Shown here: piece by piece, positions 27,377 to 37,337 of the stretch | Layout: the number at the start of each line of letters is the position of its first letter | Numbering within the stretch: the first letter of the stretch is position 1 | Source of the DNA: Shewanella atlantica | Lineage (GTDB): Bacteria > Pseudomonadota > Gammaproteobacteria > Enterobacterales > Shewanellaceae | Direction of reading: 5' to 3' | Length of the DNA: 64,000 nucleotides | Assembly: GCF_003966265.1 (NCBI RefSeq) | Contig: NZ_RXNV01000003.1 | Coordinates: 557,447 to 621,446, forward strand | Made by a program: the position numbers and the translations under genes | Notes under the pieces: generated by a model | Database searches by the model: none | The model's input: the letters and a program-made list of their open reading frames with translations, nothing else | What the model was told of the DNA's origin: nothing

Positions 27377-28912
27377 TTATTCTCTAACCATATGCCTGTA
27401 CAGCCCCACCAAAGGCGCAGCCGTCGGCTTGCCGTATTGTGGATGACCTTCGGTCGCACTCCCAGCTATATCGACATGGGTATAAGCCAGTGGTGTTTTT
27501 GAAGCACTGCCATGAAGACTTAAGCCTGAAGCTTGCAGAAGAAACGCCGCCGGATATTGATGTCCTCTGGCGGTAACCGAAGAGGGAGCATTATTTGAAG
27601 AGAGTATATCTGCAGCACCTGATGGATCTATTATCTTGGCAAAATCCTCCCGACGCAGTACCGATTGCTCAACTGGTTCCCCCCATGCTTGCCCTTCACT
27701 TGCGATGCTCGCAGCGATACCGGCTTGCTTTGCGACCGCATTCTCGACCGACGCGGTATAACCACCATAACAGCGGACAACGTGGCCAGTAAGCGTGGCA
27801 ACAGAGAAGAGTTCAGGCTTTATCGCTTTTTCAGCCTTAATCCTGAGATGAGACAGGAGATCTGCTAATACTAAGCGCCCTTCTGCATCTGTATTTCCAA
27901 TTCTGACTCTTACCCCTGCGTGGCTGGTAATTATCTCATCGGTCACAAAAGCTTCACTGCCAATACTGTTTCTCACCAAGCCAAGCTCAGCGACGACTCG
28001 AATACCTTTAGGCTTAAGCATAGATAAGGTTTTCATCAAACCAGCAACGGCAGCGGCGCCACCTTTATCGCGGCTCATACCTGCCATGCCACCAGCAACC
28101 TTAATATCTGCTCCGCCGGTATCATAAACCACACCTTTACCGGCAAAGAAATAGGTGCGTTCGATAGCCCCCTCTCCCACATACTCTAATTTCACGACAC
28201 GTGGTTGATGTCTCGACACCGCAAAAGATGAACGTCCGACAGCGCTGAGTAGAGGATAATCACGCTCCAGGACATCTCTATCTTCGATCACACCGACCTT
28301 TAGGCCTGAGTCCCGATAGGCTGCAACACAATAGTCGGCAAATGCAGGCGCCGACATTCGCTCAGGCTCGGTACCACAAAGATCTCGTGCCAGCGTTCGT
28401 CCGGCCTCGATGGCATTCAGGCTCTGGGATGCTTTAGATGAGTTGAGTAAACCAATAGCCTCAAATGCCGGATGGTCTCCTGTAGCTTCGCGTAGTTCAA
28501 GCGCCTGCCATAGCTCCTGACCGCAAGCAAGCGCTGCCACCTCTGATGCGAATTGATATCTGAGATCACCATTTTTCGCCACCAGCATTAACGGGCGCGT
28601 TGCACCGGCGTCCTTAGCGAGCTTGATACCGGCTCTGGCAGCATCGGCAAATACTCTGACATCTTCGAAATCATCAATACTATTTTTCACCGGAGTGATG
28701 ATGAGTCGTCCACCGGCTAAGCCTGGGGCAAACAGTAGCGTCGGAGAATGGCCGACACGCTTATCTACCTTAGCCCCGTGATCGGCCAACAGTGAAATCT
28801 CATCGAAACCAGTTTGGGTAATATCGGCAGCCACGACAACCAGGGCATCCCAACCACTGCCTTCAAAAATTGCATCGTCACCTTGTACATCAACAAAATT
28901 AACCTGAGCCAT
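27377..28912 (-). CDS. M17 family leucyl aminopeptidase-like protein
   Basis: A cytoplasmic metallo-aminopeptidase of 511 residues. The start is ATG with AAGGATGG upstream; the longer frame adds nine residues. The M17 signature NTDAEGRLVLADLL is intact and supplies catalytic Asp/Glu/Arg. The preceding metal-binding block reads GKGVVYDTGGADIKV and MSRDKGGAAAV, where PepA has the form GKGxTFDSGGxxxK and KxDMGGAAAV. It is therefore a divergent member, and cleavage preference is unknown. It is divergent from pepD, a second peptidase. Confidence 0.88.
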   Translation of the reverse strand: MAQVNFVDVQGDDAIFEGSGWDALVVVAADITQTGFDEISLLADHGAKVDKRVGHSPTLLFAPGLAGGRLIITPVKNSIDDFEDVRVFADAARAGIKLAKDAGATRPLMLVAKNGDLRYQFASEVAALACGQELWQALELREATGDHPAFEAIGLLNSSKASQSLNAIEAGRTLARDLCGTEPERMSAPAFADYCVAAYRDSGLKVGVIEDRDVLERDYPLLSAVGRSSFAVSRHQPRVVKLEYVGEGAIERTYFFAGKGVVYDTGGADIKVAGGMAGMSRDKGGAAAVAGLMKTLSMLKPKGIRVVAELGLVRNSIGSEAFVTDEIITSHAGVRVRIGNTDAEGRLVLADLLSHLRIKAEKAIKPELFSVATLTGHVVRCYGGYTASVENAVAKQAGIAASIASEGQAWGEPVEQSVLRREDFAKIIDPSGAADILSSNNAPSSVTARGHQYPAAFLLQASGLSLHGSASKTPLAYTHVDIAGSATEGHPQYGKPTAAPLVGLYRHMVRE

Positions 28913-29240
28913 GAACCATCCTTTTGCTTGTGAGATCAAATCGATATCTTTGCTGGCAGTGAGTACCGAATCGAATTTTGATAACCTCGAACCTATTTTT
29001 CTAAATAGTTGCCGGGATTAAAATTATCTAGTTTGGCCAAACAATATGCACTTAAACCCTCCTCAATGCCAAGCTCTTTTGTCGAGCTTTTTCTCAGGAA
29101 GGAATCACAATGGCAACTTTCGCTGACACTTTAATTACCGGCAGACAGTCACTGCTGGCAGTCATCTCCGAAAGTCCCCCAAACACTGTGGTAAACTATG
29201 GCCATTTTTAGCCTCATCGACTTTAAAAGAGGAGTCATCA
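28913..29240. other. Divergent region between the two peptidase genes
   Basis: A 328-base gap holding both promoters. I saw no operator or repeat that I could name. Confidence 0.4.
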
Positions 29241-30701
29241 GTGACAGCAATAAGTCAATTACAACCTCAAGCCCTATGGCAGTGGTTTGAACAAATCTGT
29301 GCAATCCCACATCCGTCAAAACATGAGCAGGCTTTGAGTCAGCATATTCAAGCTTGGGCCAAAGATAAGCAGCTCGAACTGGTCGAAGATAAAGTCGGTA
29401 ACCTCATTATTAAGAAGCCTGCCACAGTGGGAATGGAAAACCGTAAGGTTGTTGCCTTACAGGCTCATATCGATATGGTGCCGCAGAAGAACTCTGATAA
29501 GGTTCACGATTTCGAAAAAGACGCCATTGAGCCTTATATCGATGGCGAATGGGTAAAAGCGACAGGAACAACCTTGGGTGCCGATAACGGTATCGGTATG
29601 GCGTCGGCGTTGGCGGTTCTTGGCTCTGATGATATTCCCCACGGTCCACTTGAAGTCCTGCTGACCATAGATGAAGAAGCGGGAATGACCGGAGCATTTG
29701 GTCTGGAAGCGGGGTACCTAGATGCCGAGATCCTTATTAATACCGATTCCGAGCAAGAGGGCGAGATCTACATGGGCTGTGCCGGTGGTGTTGACGGACA
29801 GATTAGCGTGCCTATGGTTTGGCAAGCTCCTGAGCAAAGTAACTCAACCTACACCTTAACCCTTTCAGGCTTGAAAGGTGGCCATTCAGGGGTAAACATT
29901 CACCTTGGGCGCGGTAACGCGAATAAACTATTAGCTCGCTTCCTATTTAACCATGCAGACGAATTAGCCTTAGAGTTAACGAACTTCACTGGTGGTTCTC
30001 TTAGAAATGCTATTCCACGTGAAGCCTCGGTAAGCTTTATGCTACCGGCAGAAAACATCACCAAACTTGATGCCCTGACGAAAGCGTTTCAGGCGCTAGT
30101 AAGAGAAGAGCTTGCCATTGCCGATCCGGACATGGTGCTGGAGCTAGTCGAAGCCCCAGCGGCAAAACAAGTGATGAGCGAAGATGCTCAGAATATGCTT
30201 ATCGACTTGCTTAATGCATGTCCAAATGGCGTTATTCGCATGAGTGATGAGGTTGAAGGCGTTACAGAGACATCACTAAATGTAGGTGTGATTAGCACTG
30301 AAGCTGAAAGCGTTGAAGTACTTTGCTTAATTCGCTCTCTTATCGATTCAGGACGTCAGGAAATTGAAAGTGTTTTGACTTCACTAACGAACCTGGCTGG
30401 TGCGGAAATCCAGTTTAGCGGCGCATATCCAGGCTGGAAACCTGATAACAGCTCACCGGTAATGGCTTTGGTACGCGAAACCTATGACAGCATCTATAAC
30501 AAAGAGCCTGTTATCATGGTTATTCATGCCGGACTGGAGTGTGGACTGTTTAAGAAGCCCTACCCTGATATGGACATGGTCTCTATTGGCCCAACCATTC
30601 GCTACCCACATAGCCCGGATGAGAAGGTGTTGATCGAAACGGTAGGTCAGTACTATAAACTGCTGTTGGCCGTACTGGAACGTATTCCAGAGAAAGGTTA
30701 A
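29241..30701 (+). CDS. pepD: Cytosol non-specific dipeptidase (Xaa-His dipeptidase)
   Basis: A zinc M20-type dipeptidase that completes peptide breakdown in the cytoplasm. The 486 residues match E. coli PepD (485) from the first line: ISQLQPQALWQWFEQICAIPHPS. Metal ligands are in ALQAHIDMVPQ, TLGADNGIGMA and TIDEEAGMTGAFGL, with GLKGGHSGVNIHLGRGNANK in the lid domain and IHAGLECGLF and SIGPTIRYPHSPDE near the C-terminus. GTG start behind GAGGAGTCATCA. Monocistronic and convergent with dinB. Confidence 0.97.
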   Translation: MTAISQLQPQALWQWFEQICAIPHPSKHEQALSQHIQAWAKDKQLELVEDKVGNLIIKKPATVGMENRKVVALQAHIDMVPQKNSDKVHDFEKDAIEPYIDGEWVKATGTTLGADNGIGMASALAVLGSDDIPHGPLEVLLTIDEEAGMTGAFGLEAGYLDAEILINTDSEQEGEIYMGCAGGVDGQISVPMVWQAPEQSNSTYTLTLSGLKGGHSGVNIHLGRGNANKLLARFLFNHADELALELTNFTGGSLRNAIPREASVSFMLPAENITKLDALTKAFQALVREELAIADPDMVLELVEAPAAKQVMSEDAQNMLIDLLNACPNGVIRMSDEVEGVTETSLNVGVISTEAESVEVLCLIRSLIDSGRQEIESVLTSLTNLAGAEIQFSGAYPGWKPDNSSPVMALVRETYDSIYNKEPVIMVIHAGLECGLFKKPYPDMDMVSIGPTIRYPHSPDEKVLIETVGQYYKLLLAVLERIPEKG

Positions 30702-30708
30702 GTTTATC

Positions 30709-30770
30709 AGGCCCTAGGCTCTAGAGCCTAGGGCCTATTACTTCTTAGAGTCCTAGGCTCTAGGAACTCG
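30709..30770. repeat. Perfect 28-bp palindrome and CTAG-rich hairpin cluster
   Basis: Bases 30709-30736 are a perfect palindrome with half-site AGGCCCTAGGCTCT. A second hairpin with arms TCCTAG and CTAGGA follows. CTAG occurs six times in about 70 bases. The cluster sits between the converging pepD and dinB genes and could act as a two-way transcription block, though no T run follows. Confidence 0.75.
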
Positions 30771-30786
30771 AACCTAGTACCTTCAC

Positions 30787-31869
30787 TTAAAATCCAAGGT
30801 CCATCTGCGACTCTCTCACTTCATTCTCTTCCGCTCTGTCATTATCAGATTGACTCGCTAAGCCTACCGAAACACCAAGTAATCGAATGCCGCGTCCCTG
30901 CTGCCGCTCTAACGCCTGGGAAAGTAAATCATAAAACAGCTTTACAGACACCTCATCACTTCGATGTTCTATGGTTGTCTGTTTAAAATCATTAAATTTA
31001 AGCTTAACGACCTGTTTATGGATGGTTCGCTCTTTGGCGCTACGCTTTATTCGAGTCGCTAACTCCTGGATCAACTGGGGCATTACCCCCTTACATTGCT
31101 CTAAGCTGTATATATCTTTAGCCAGCGTCGTCTCAACGCCCACAGACTTTCGCTCCCTGTGGGGAGAGATATTACGGGTATCGATACCTTGTGCACGTTC
31201 AATCAACACGGAACCAAATTTTCCAAATCGCTCAATTAAAGCCCTTTGTGGATATTCCTGCAGATCGCTACAGGTGATTAAGCCGATATCCTCAAGTTTT
31301 TTGCCCGTCACCTTACCGACCCCGGGGATCTTGGTGAGTGGCAAATCCTTTACGAACGCCGGGATCATATTGGGCGTTATCACATACTGGCCGTTAGGCT
31401 TATTCAGATCGGAGGCAATCTTTGCAAGAAATTTAACGGGGGCGATACCGGCAGAGGCTGTTAAGCCGGTAATGTCAAAGATCTCTTGCCGAATGGCTTC
31501 GGCTATTAATGTTGCCGAGCCCTGACACTGAGTGCAATCTGTAACATCGAGATAGGCTTCATCGAGTGAAAGTGGTTCTATCAAATCTGTGTAACGAGAA
31601 AAAACCTCCCTGATCTGCGCCGACACCTCCTTGTAGACTGACATACGACCCGGCACCAATATCAGGTCGGGGCAGAGCTTCAGGGCATAACCCGAGGCCA
31701 TGGCCGAGCGAACACCAAATTGCCTGGCTTCATAATTACAGGTACTGATGACACCACGTCGATCACTTCTCCCTCCCACAGCTATGGGTTTCCCCCTTAA
31801 CTCAGGAAAATCTCGCATCTCCACAGCGGCAAAATAACAGTCCATATCGATATGAATGATTTTTTTCAC
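30787..31869 (-). CDS. dinB: DNA polymerase IV
   Basis: A Y-family error-prone polymerase for translesion synthesis. The 360 residues carry [15 protein letters not shown] at the N-terminus (first catalytic Asp), [13 protein letters not shown] near residue 105 (the catalytic Asp-Glu), a helix-hairpin-helix segment in [16 protein letters not shown], and the little-finger domain after about 235. The start is a GTG ([10 protein letters not shown]), equivalent to the known family start. A LexA-type box lies upstream, so SOS control is expected. Confidence 0.97.
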   Translation of the reverse strand: MKKIIHIDMDCYFAAVEMRDFPELRGKPIAVGGRSDRRGVISTCNYEARQFGVRSAMASGYALKLCPDLILVPGRMSVYKEVSAQIREVFSRYTDLIEPLSLDEAYLDVTDCTQCQGSATLIAEAIRQEIFDITGLTASAGIAPVKFLAKIASDLNKPNGQYVITPNMIPAFVKDLPLTKIPGVGKVTGKKLEDIGLITCSDLQEYPQRALIERFGKFGSVLIERAQGIDTRNISPHRERKSVGVETTLAKDIYSLEQCKGVMPQLIQELATRIKRSAKERTIHKQVVKLKFNDFKQTTIEHRSDEVSVKLFYDLLSQALERQQGRGIRLLGVSVGLASQSDNDRAEENEVRESQMDLGF

Positions 31870-31907
31870 TAAACTAAATTCACAAATAGCACCTAGCCAA
31901 CAAGATA

Positions 31908-31923
31908 CTGTATATTTAAACAG
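31908..31923 (-). promoter_or_regulatory. LexA (SOS) box of dinB
   Basis: CTGTTTAAATATACAG on the minus strand matches CTG-N10-CAG with the AT-rich centre of the LexA consensus. It starts 39 bases upstream of the dinB GTG. Confidence 0.88.
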
Positions 31924-32043
31924 TGCTCAAGTGTAAGCGCACAAAAACCGGAAAGCCCCCTAAGGCTCCTCTGTTAGTATCAGCGTAATTTAGCGAGTTC
32001 ATATTCGGGGTTAGCTAGCTGTTGGCTGTAAACTCAATTGAGA

Positions 32044-32232
32044 TTAAAACTGTTCGTAGATCATCTTCAGCTCATCATCGGTCAGCTTGACCAAGTCAGA
32101 TACGGGGGCAATAGTGGTTCTGGAGTTAGCAAGCTGTAGTTCGAGAGATTCGATACGCAACTTTAAGTTAATGATTAAGTCGCTGACATTATCATGAGTC
32201 TTCTCAACAGATCTGCCATTAATCATTGTCAT
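32044..32232 (-). CDS. Small coiled-coil hypothetical protein
   Basis: A 62-residue product with no family that I recognise. The middle (about 18-40, LIINLKLRIESLELQLANS) has a heptad-like pattern of Leu/Ile suited to a short coiled coil, and the end LTDDELKMIYEQF is acidic. GAGG lies just before the first ATG, and a second ATG two codons later is equally possible. It sits upstream of dinB on the same strand. The SlyX family has a similar size and helix pattern, but I cannot claim it. Confidence 0.55.
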   Translation of the reverse strand: MTMINGRSVEKTHDNVSDLIINLKLRIESLELQLANSRTTIAPVSDLVKLTDDELKMIYEQF

Positions 32233-32389
32233 GCCTCAGCTCAAATTAATTCCATAGGTATATTGTAAGAATAAGGAAAGTAACTGAATAAAGGCTGTAC
32301 AGTGGTAGATATCTCAGGAAAAGATGTGGATCATTTTGTATCAGGTTTTGACCTGATAAAGAATAAAATGACAGATTGAAAAAGCAGTT

Positions 32390-32452
32390 TGTCGGATGCA
32401 CCTTGCCAAGCCCGCCGGGTCTATTGCCCTACTTGACTTCCCTTATGCAGCC
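32390..32452. other. GC-rich non-coding stretch downstream of nqrM
   Basis: Unlike its AT-rich surroundings this stretch is GC-rich (TGCCAAGCCCGCCGGGTC) with several short inverted segments (GCCCGCCGGGT). No ORF runs through it. It could be part of a small RNA or an old repeat; direction unknown. Confidence 0.3.
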
Positions 32453-32453
32453 A

Positions 32454-32495
32454 TAAAAAAGCACCTTTACTAGAAGTGTTAGTTAAGGTGCTTCA
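32454..32495 (-). terminator. Rho-independent terminator of nqrM
   Basis: AAGCACCTT pairs with AAGGTGCTT; an inner ACTA/TAGT helix extends it. Six T follow on the minus strand. Confidence 0.85.
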
Positions 32496-32515
32496 TTGTG
32501 ACGATTTCAACCAGA

Positions 32516-32737
32516 CTAAAGAATACGATTCTTGTTGAGCTTTTCTAATCGCTCTTCTTCGGCCATTTTAGCCTTGCGATTTTCACATGGGTCATCGCAA
32601 TCACACGCTTTCTCAATTCCAAGTGCGCCTAACCCACCGCAACTACCGGCGACAGCAGTGCGTTTAACCATATAACCGATCGACATCAATAAAAAGAACA
32701 GCAGTAACACTACAAATGCCGCTATAAATGTACTCAT
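32516..32737 (-). CDS. nqrM: Na+-NQR maturation protein NqrM
   Basis: NqrM is required to assemble active Na+-translocating NADH:quinone reductase, probably by delivering iron to the Cys site between NqrD and NqrE. The chosen ATG gives 73 residues. One membrane helix (about 4-23) is followed by the conserved Cys cluster C33, C45, C47 and C51 (GSCGGLGALG and CDCDDPC), then a charged tail. The frame is open five codons further. It lies just downstream of apbE, the usual place. It was named DUF539 before its role was found. Confidence 0.93.
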   Translation of the reverse strand: MSTFIAAFVVLLLFFLLMSIGYMVKRTAVAGSCGGLGALGIEKACDCDDPCENRKAKMAEEERLEKLNKNRIL

Positions 32738-32840
32738 TATGCACTCCAACAATAGCGTGATTAGAACATTATACCATCAAATCACTATCGAACACGTTAA
32801 AGCTATCATCCTGACACGCAGTTAACGCTTAAAATACGAC

Positions 32841-33857
32841 CTATTCACCTATAAATGGCTTAAAGGCATCGCTATAAAAAACTTTGAAACCGTCATCTTG
32901 CTTTTCGATCAGCATGATAGCTAACCCCTCTTGCTTAGCAAGCTCCAGTGACGCTTGTGTCCCCATAACCATCATAGCCGTAGCGTAACCATCAGCCACC
33001 ATAGATTGTTTATGTAAGACGGTGACCGACGCTAATCTATGATCGATAGGATAACCGTCGCGGGGATCGATAAGGTGAGAGAATTGACGCCCCTTTTCCT
33101 CATAATAGTTGCGGTAATCGCCGGAGGTTGCAACTGCCATATCGCCCGGAGAAATCACCTGCTGTATCTCCCGGTCATTGACATCGGGTTGTTCAATGGC
33201 GACGCGCCAGGGCGAGCCATCAATTTTTTGACCAAATACGCTTAGCTCACCACCAACCTCAACCAAGTAACCCGATACCTGATACTTATCGAGCAGAGCG
33301 GCGACAACATCGACACCGAAGCCCTTAGCTATCGATGAGAGATCAACATACAAGTCGGGGTTGGTCTTACTAAGCTTGTTGCCATCGAGGTTCAGGTATT
33401 CGATGCCGGTCTTGGCTTTCGCAACAGAAATGACCGCCTGAGAGGGCAATTTAGTCGGGCGTTTGTCAGGACCGAATCCCCATAAATTGACCAGGGGTCC
33501 CAAGGTGATATCCAACGCACCACCTGTTACCTTATACAGACGTATCCCCTCGGCAATAACAAATGCGGTATCTTTCGATACGGTCACTGTCTCTTCATGG
33601 TTCATCTTGTTAAAGCGAGACAACTCAGAGTCGGGTCTATAAGTCGACATCTGATCATTGACCTTTTCGAGTGCCAGATCTATCTCGGCTTGTAACAGGT
33701 TAGCCTCGGGAAGTTGTTTATTAGGAACAACTTTGATGTGATACGTCGTGCCCATGGTATTACCCGACAGCGACACTATTTCAGCTGGTTGAGAGCAGCC
33801 TGAAACAAAAAAGGCTAGCCCAATAAGAGCTAACCAGTTTACTAAGGTCTTTTTCAT
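32841..33857 (-). CDS. apbE: FAD:protein FMN transferase ApbE
   Basis: ApbE moves FMN from FAD onto the Thr of the SGAT motif in NqrB and NqrC. The 338-residue product is a lipoprotein: the lipobox FVSGC puts Cys21 at the mature N-terminus and the protein in the periplasm. Family motifs visible are NTMGTTYHIKV, a GALDITLGPLVNLWGFG block, SSIAKGFGVD and EVGGELSVFG, with a later DGYATAMMVMG. The gene follows nqrF by about 145 bases, consistent with one transcription unit ending in nqrM. Confidence 0.95.
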   Translation of the reverse strand: MKKTLVNWLALIGLAFFVSGCSQPAEIVSLSGNTMGTTYHIKVVPNKQLPEANLLQAEIDLALEKVNDQMSTYRPDSELSRFNKMNHEETVTVSKDTAFVIAEGIRLYKVTGGALDITLGPLVNLWGFGPDKRPTKLPSQAVISVAKAKTGIEYLNLDGNKLSKTNPDLYVDLSSIAKGFGVDVVAALLDKYQVSGYLVEVGGELSVFGQKIDGSPWRVAIEQPDVNDREIQQVISPGDMAVATSGDYRNYYEEKGRQFSHLIDPRDGYPIDHRLASVTVLHKQSMVADGYATAMMVMGTQASLELAKQEGLAIMLIEKQDDGFKVFYSDAFKPFIGE

Positions 33858-34003
33858 TTTGACCTGGATCCTTAATCACTATTCTACTTATGTTCGTCTG
33901 TTTCGAAGATAGAAAAGTGCACATGATAAATTATCTATGTCCACTTTTCCCGTTCAAATCAGATGAAAACGACTTCAGCAGATTCTAGCTTTATAAGAAG
34001 TAA

Positions 34004-35251
34004 TTAGCCACCGAAGTCATCCAACAGGATGTTTTCATCTTCGACACCTAGATCTTTAAGCATACCGATAACTGCGGCGTTCATCATTGGAGGACCACAC
34101 ATGTAGAACTCACAATCTTCCGGCGCTTCATGGTCGCGCAGGTAACTTTCATAAAGCACATTATGAATGAAACCAGTCTTACCTTCCCAGTTGTCCTCAG
34201 GCTGAGGATCAGAAAGTGCAACGTGCCAATCAAAGTTCGGGTTTTCTGCAGCTAAGCCATCAAAATCTTCTACATAGAACATCTCACGCTTAGAACGAGC
34301 ACCATACCAGAAGCTCATCTTGCGGTTAGTCTTAAGACGCTTTAGTTGATCGAAGATATGAGAACGCATAGGCGCCATACCTGCACCACCACCGACAAAT
34401 ACCATCTCATTATCAGTCTCTTTAGCGAAGAACTCACCAAACGGACCCGAGATTGTCACCTTATCACCCTCTTTAAGGCTAAAGATGTACGAAGACATCT
34501 TACCGCAAGGCAGAGTCAGGTTACGTGGAGGAGGCGTCGCAATACGTACGTTCAACATGATGATACCTTCCTCTTCAGGATAGTTCGCCATTGAATATGC
34601 ACGGATTGTCTCGTCATCAACTTTAGATTCTAAATTGAAGAAACCAAAGTGCTCCCAATCGCCACGGTATTCTGCAGGAATATCATAATCTGCATATTTA
34701 ACGTGATGAACAGGTGCTTCAATTTGAATGTAACCACCAGCACGGAAAGGTACTGAGTCACCATCAGGGATTTGAAGCTTAAGCTCTTTAATGAAAGTGG
34801 CCTTGTTATCGTTAGAGATAACGGTACATTCCCACTTCTTAACGCCGAAGATCTCTTCTTCAAGCTCAATTTCCATATCGGTTTTCACGTTTACCTGACA
34901 AGATAAACGACAGCCCTCACGAGCCTCACCTTTACTGATATGGTCCATCTCAGTTGGCAAGATATCTCCACCACCTGATTTAACGTGTACTTTACACTGA
35001 CCGCAAGTACCACCACCACCACAAGCACTGGAAACGAAAATACCGCTCTCAGCTAATGCACCCAGTAGCTTACCACCTGCAGGTAACTTGATGCCCTTCT
35101 CAGGGTCATCATTGATACCAATTGTAATGTCACCACTGTTCACTAACTTTGACTTGGCAAATAAAATGATTAGCACCAAACCTAAGACAATAGCGGTAAA
35201 CATACTCACACCAAGGTAAACCTCAAGTGGAGTAGATTTAAGAATATCCAT
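34004..35251 (-). CDS. nqrF: Na+-NQR subunit F
   Basis: The NADH-oxidising entry subunit. The 415 residues have an N-terminal membrane anchor (about 12-32). A ferredoxin-type 2Fe-2S domain has C77, C83, C86 and C118 ([12 protein letters not shown] and RLSCQ). Then come FAD-binding RAYSMANYP and an NADH domain with [15 protein letters not shown] and [11 protein letters not shown] start. It is the last structural gene of nqrABCDEF. Confidence 0.98.
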   Translation of the reverse strand: MDILKSTPLEVYLGVSMFTAIVLGLVLIILFAKSKLVNSGDITIGINDDPEKGIKLPAGGKLLGALAESGIFVSSACGGGGTCGQCKVHVKSGGGDILPTEMDHISKGEAREGCRLSCQVNVKTDMEIELEEEIFGVKKWECTVISNDNKATFIKELKLQIPDGDSVPFRAGGYIQIEAPVHHVKYADYDIPAEYRGDWEHFGFFNLESKVDDETIRAYSMANYPEEEGIIMLNVRIATPPPRNLTLPCGKMSSYIFSLKEGDKVTISGPFGEFFAKETDNEMVFVGGGAGMAPMRSHIFDQLKRLKTNRKMSFWYGARSKREMFYVEDFDGLAAENPNFDWHVALSDPQPEDNWEGKTGFIHNVLYESYLRDHEAPEDCEFYMCGPPMMNAAVIGMLKDLGVEDENILLDDFGG

Positions 35252-35296
35252 TAACTTATCCTTAAAAGTCCGAAATAGGAACCCGGAGGGTCCCTG

Positions 35297-35905
35297 TTAT
35301 AGGGACACACCAGAAAACGACATGAATCCAAGCGCCATAAGACCCGCTGTAACAAAGGTAATACCTAAGCCACGTAGTCCATCAGGCACATCAGCATATT
35401 TCAGCTTTTCACGGATACCAGCTAACAAGACGATAGCTAATGCAAAACCAAGCCCAGAACCTACACCAAACACCATACTTTCTATCAGGTTGTAATCACG
35501 TTCAACCATGAAAGATACCGCACCAAAAATTGCGCAGTTTACGGTGATAAGTGGGAGGAATATTCCCAGAGCGTTGTAAAGTGGCGGGAAGAACTTATCC
35601 AACACCATCTCAAGGATCTGTACCAGTGCAGCGATCACACCGATGAAGGTGATAAACTTCAAGAAACTCAAATCGGCTTCCGGAAGACCAGCCCAAGCCA
35701 AAGCACCCGGCGCTAACAGCCCCTGATAGATGATCTGGTTAACCGGAACTGAAATCGCCAGTACCACAACTACAGCAATACCCAATCCCATCGCAGTGGT
35801 CACTTTCTTTGAAACCGCCAGGAATGTACACATCCCCAGGAAGAAAGAGAGTGCCATATTCTCGATGAAAATAGAGCGAATTAGCAAACTAATATAATGT
35901 TCCAT
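35297..35905 (-). CDS. nqrE: Na+-NQR subunit E
   Basis: An inner-membrane subunit of 202 residues with six hydrophobic helices. It begins [21 protein letters not shown] and contains the conserved [10 protein letters not shown] segment, with a Cys that helps bind the iron at the NqrD/NqrE interface, and [16 protein letters not shown] in the second repeat. It lies 45 bases upstream of nqrF and 5 bases after nqrD. Confidence 0.98.
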   Translation of the reverse strand: MEHYISLLIRSIFIENMALSFFLGMCTFLAVSKKVTTAMGLGIAVVVVLAISVPVNQIIYQGLLAPGALAWAGLPEADLSFLKFITFIGVIAALVQILEMVLDKFFPPLYNALGIFLPLITVNCAIFGAVSFMVERDYNLIESMVFGVGSGLGFALAIVLLAGIREKLKYADVPDGLRGLGITFVTAGLMALGFMSFSGVSL

Positions 35906-35910
35906 CGCGC

Positions 35911-36543
35911 TTACCCTTTTGCTTCAACTTGCTCTGGCTTAATAGTACGAATGATCCAGATCAATGTACCGATTAAGAAGAACGCACTCGGTGGTAGCAA
36001 TAACAGACCGTTAGGCTGATACCAGCCACCGTCTGAAATCTTGCTTAAGATCTCGACACCAAATAGCGAACCATTACCAAAGAGTTCACGGACAAAACCA
36101 ACTGACAGTAAGATAGCACCGTAGCCGATACCATTACCTATACCATCCATAAAGCTCATCATTGGCGGCGTTTTCATCGCATAAGCTTCGGCGCGTCCCA
36201 TTACGATACAGTTGGTAATAATCAAACCAACAAATACCGAGAGTTGCTTAGCCACATCGTAGGCATACGCCTGCAGCACCTGATCTACCACGATTACCAG
36301 CGAAGCAATAATGGTCATCTGTACGATAATACGTACACTGCTGGGAATATGGTTACGTAGCATTGAGATAAACAAGTTAGAGAATGCACAAACGGCAGTT
36401 AATGCAATCGTCATAACCAATGCAGTTTCCAACTTACTGGTAACAGCAAGTGCACTACATACACCCAATACCTGTAGGGCAATCGGGTTGTTACTCACGA
36501 TCGGTCCCGACAGGACCTCCTTAAGTTCTTTAGCGTTAGCCAT
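35911..36543 (-). CDS. nqrD: Na+-NQR subunit D
   Basis: An inner-membrane partner of NqrE, 210 residues and six helices. The Cys residues of [17 protein letters not shown] and [16 protein letters not shown] match the family and contribute to the iron site. It ends [14 protein letters not shown]. The nqrC stop overlaps the first base of its start region, consistent with coupling. Confidence 0.98.
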   Translation of the reverse strand: MANAKELKEVLSGPIVSNNPIALQVLGVCSALAVTSKLETALVMTIALTAVCAFSNLFISMLRNHIPSSVRIIVQMTIIASLVIVVDQVLQAYAYDVAKQLSVFVGLIITNCIVMGRAEAYAMKTPPMMSFMDGIGNGIGYGAILLSVGFVRELFGNGSLFGVEILSKISDGGWYQPNGLLLLPPSAFFLIGTLIWIIRTIKPEQVEAKG

Positions 36544-37337
36544 TAGCTCAACCCTCCTTTACGAACTTTCTCGATAAAGCGAGCAAAACCTTCCTCACCT
36601 AACCAAAAATCTAATGAGTTTTGAACACCGTTACCGGTCAAGGTTGCACCAGACAAGGTATCAACACCATGAACGGAAGCTGCAACAGCCGGAAGCTTAG
36701 TGACTTTAATCGCTAACTCCCCTTGCTCGTTATAGAGCTTCTTACCGTGCCATTTTGCCATCCACTGAGGGTTCTGTACTTCACCACCCAGGCCAGGAGT
36801 TTCACCCGAACCGGTAAATGAGTAATAAACCAGACTCTTAATGGTATTAATATCAGGCTCAACGGCAAGGAATGCATACATGGTCGACCAGAGGCCATAA
36901 CCTTTAATAGGTAAGATAAGTGTCTTAGGCTTACCTTGCTCATCATTAACCACATAGACAACAGCAGTGTTAGCAACACGTTTAACTGATGCGACATCAT
37001 TTTGTGGTTTAAATGAGTTTTTCAGGTCACGCGCTGCCTTATCGGCATCGAATGAATCTGCATCGCCTTCAACCCATTCACCTGTTTTCAGGTCAACCAG
37101 TTTAGCTTCAACAAACTTAGCGTAAGTCGCAAGCACTTCAGCTTTATCGATTTTTGACTCTTTAGTATCGACAAGGCCAGCGGCTTCAAGAATATACTTC
37201 TGCTTATCGAGCAATTTATTCTCTATCTGAATTGGTCGTAGCAATACCGCTGCGGTTGATACAAAAACCGAACAGATAAAACATAAACCGACAACCACAA
37301 AGAGAGTTCTGCCGAACGAATCTTTATTACTAGCCAC
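36543..37337 (-). CDS. nqrC: Na+-NQR subunit C, GTG start
   Basis: NqrC carries a covalent FMN on a periplasmic domain. I place the start at GTG 37337, giving 264 residues ([17 protein letters not shown]): GGAGGATC lies just upstream and the GTG overlaps the last codons of nqrB. The open frame extends 23 codons further without a ribosome site. One N-terminal membrane helix (about 10-33) precedes the FMN-binding domain. The flavinylation motif SGATLTG lies at 229-235, after [12 protein letters not shown]. Confidence 0.96.
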   Translation of the reverse strand: MASNKDSFGRTLFVVVGLCFICSVFVSTAAVLLRPIQIENKLLDKQKYILEAAGLVDTKESKIDKAEVLATYAKFVEAKLVDLKTGEWVEGDADSFDADKAARDLKNSFKPQNDVASVKRVANTAVVYVVNDEQGKPKTLILPIKGYGLWSTMYAFLAVEPDINTIKSLVYYSFTGSGETPGLGGEVQNPQWMAKWHGKKLYNEQGELAIKVTKLPAVAASVHGVDTLSGATLTGNGVQNSLDFWLGEEGFARFIEKVRKGGLS

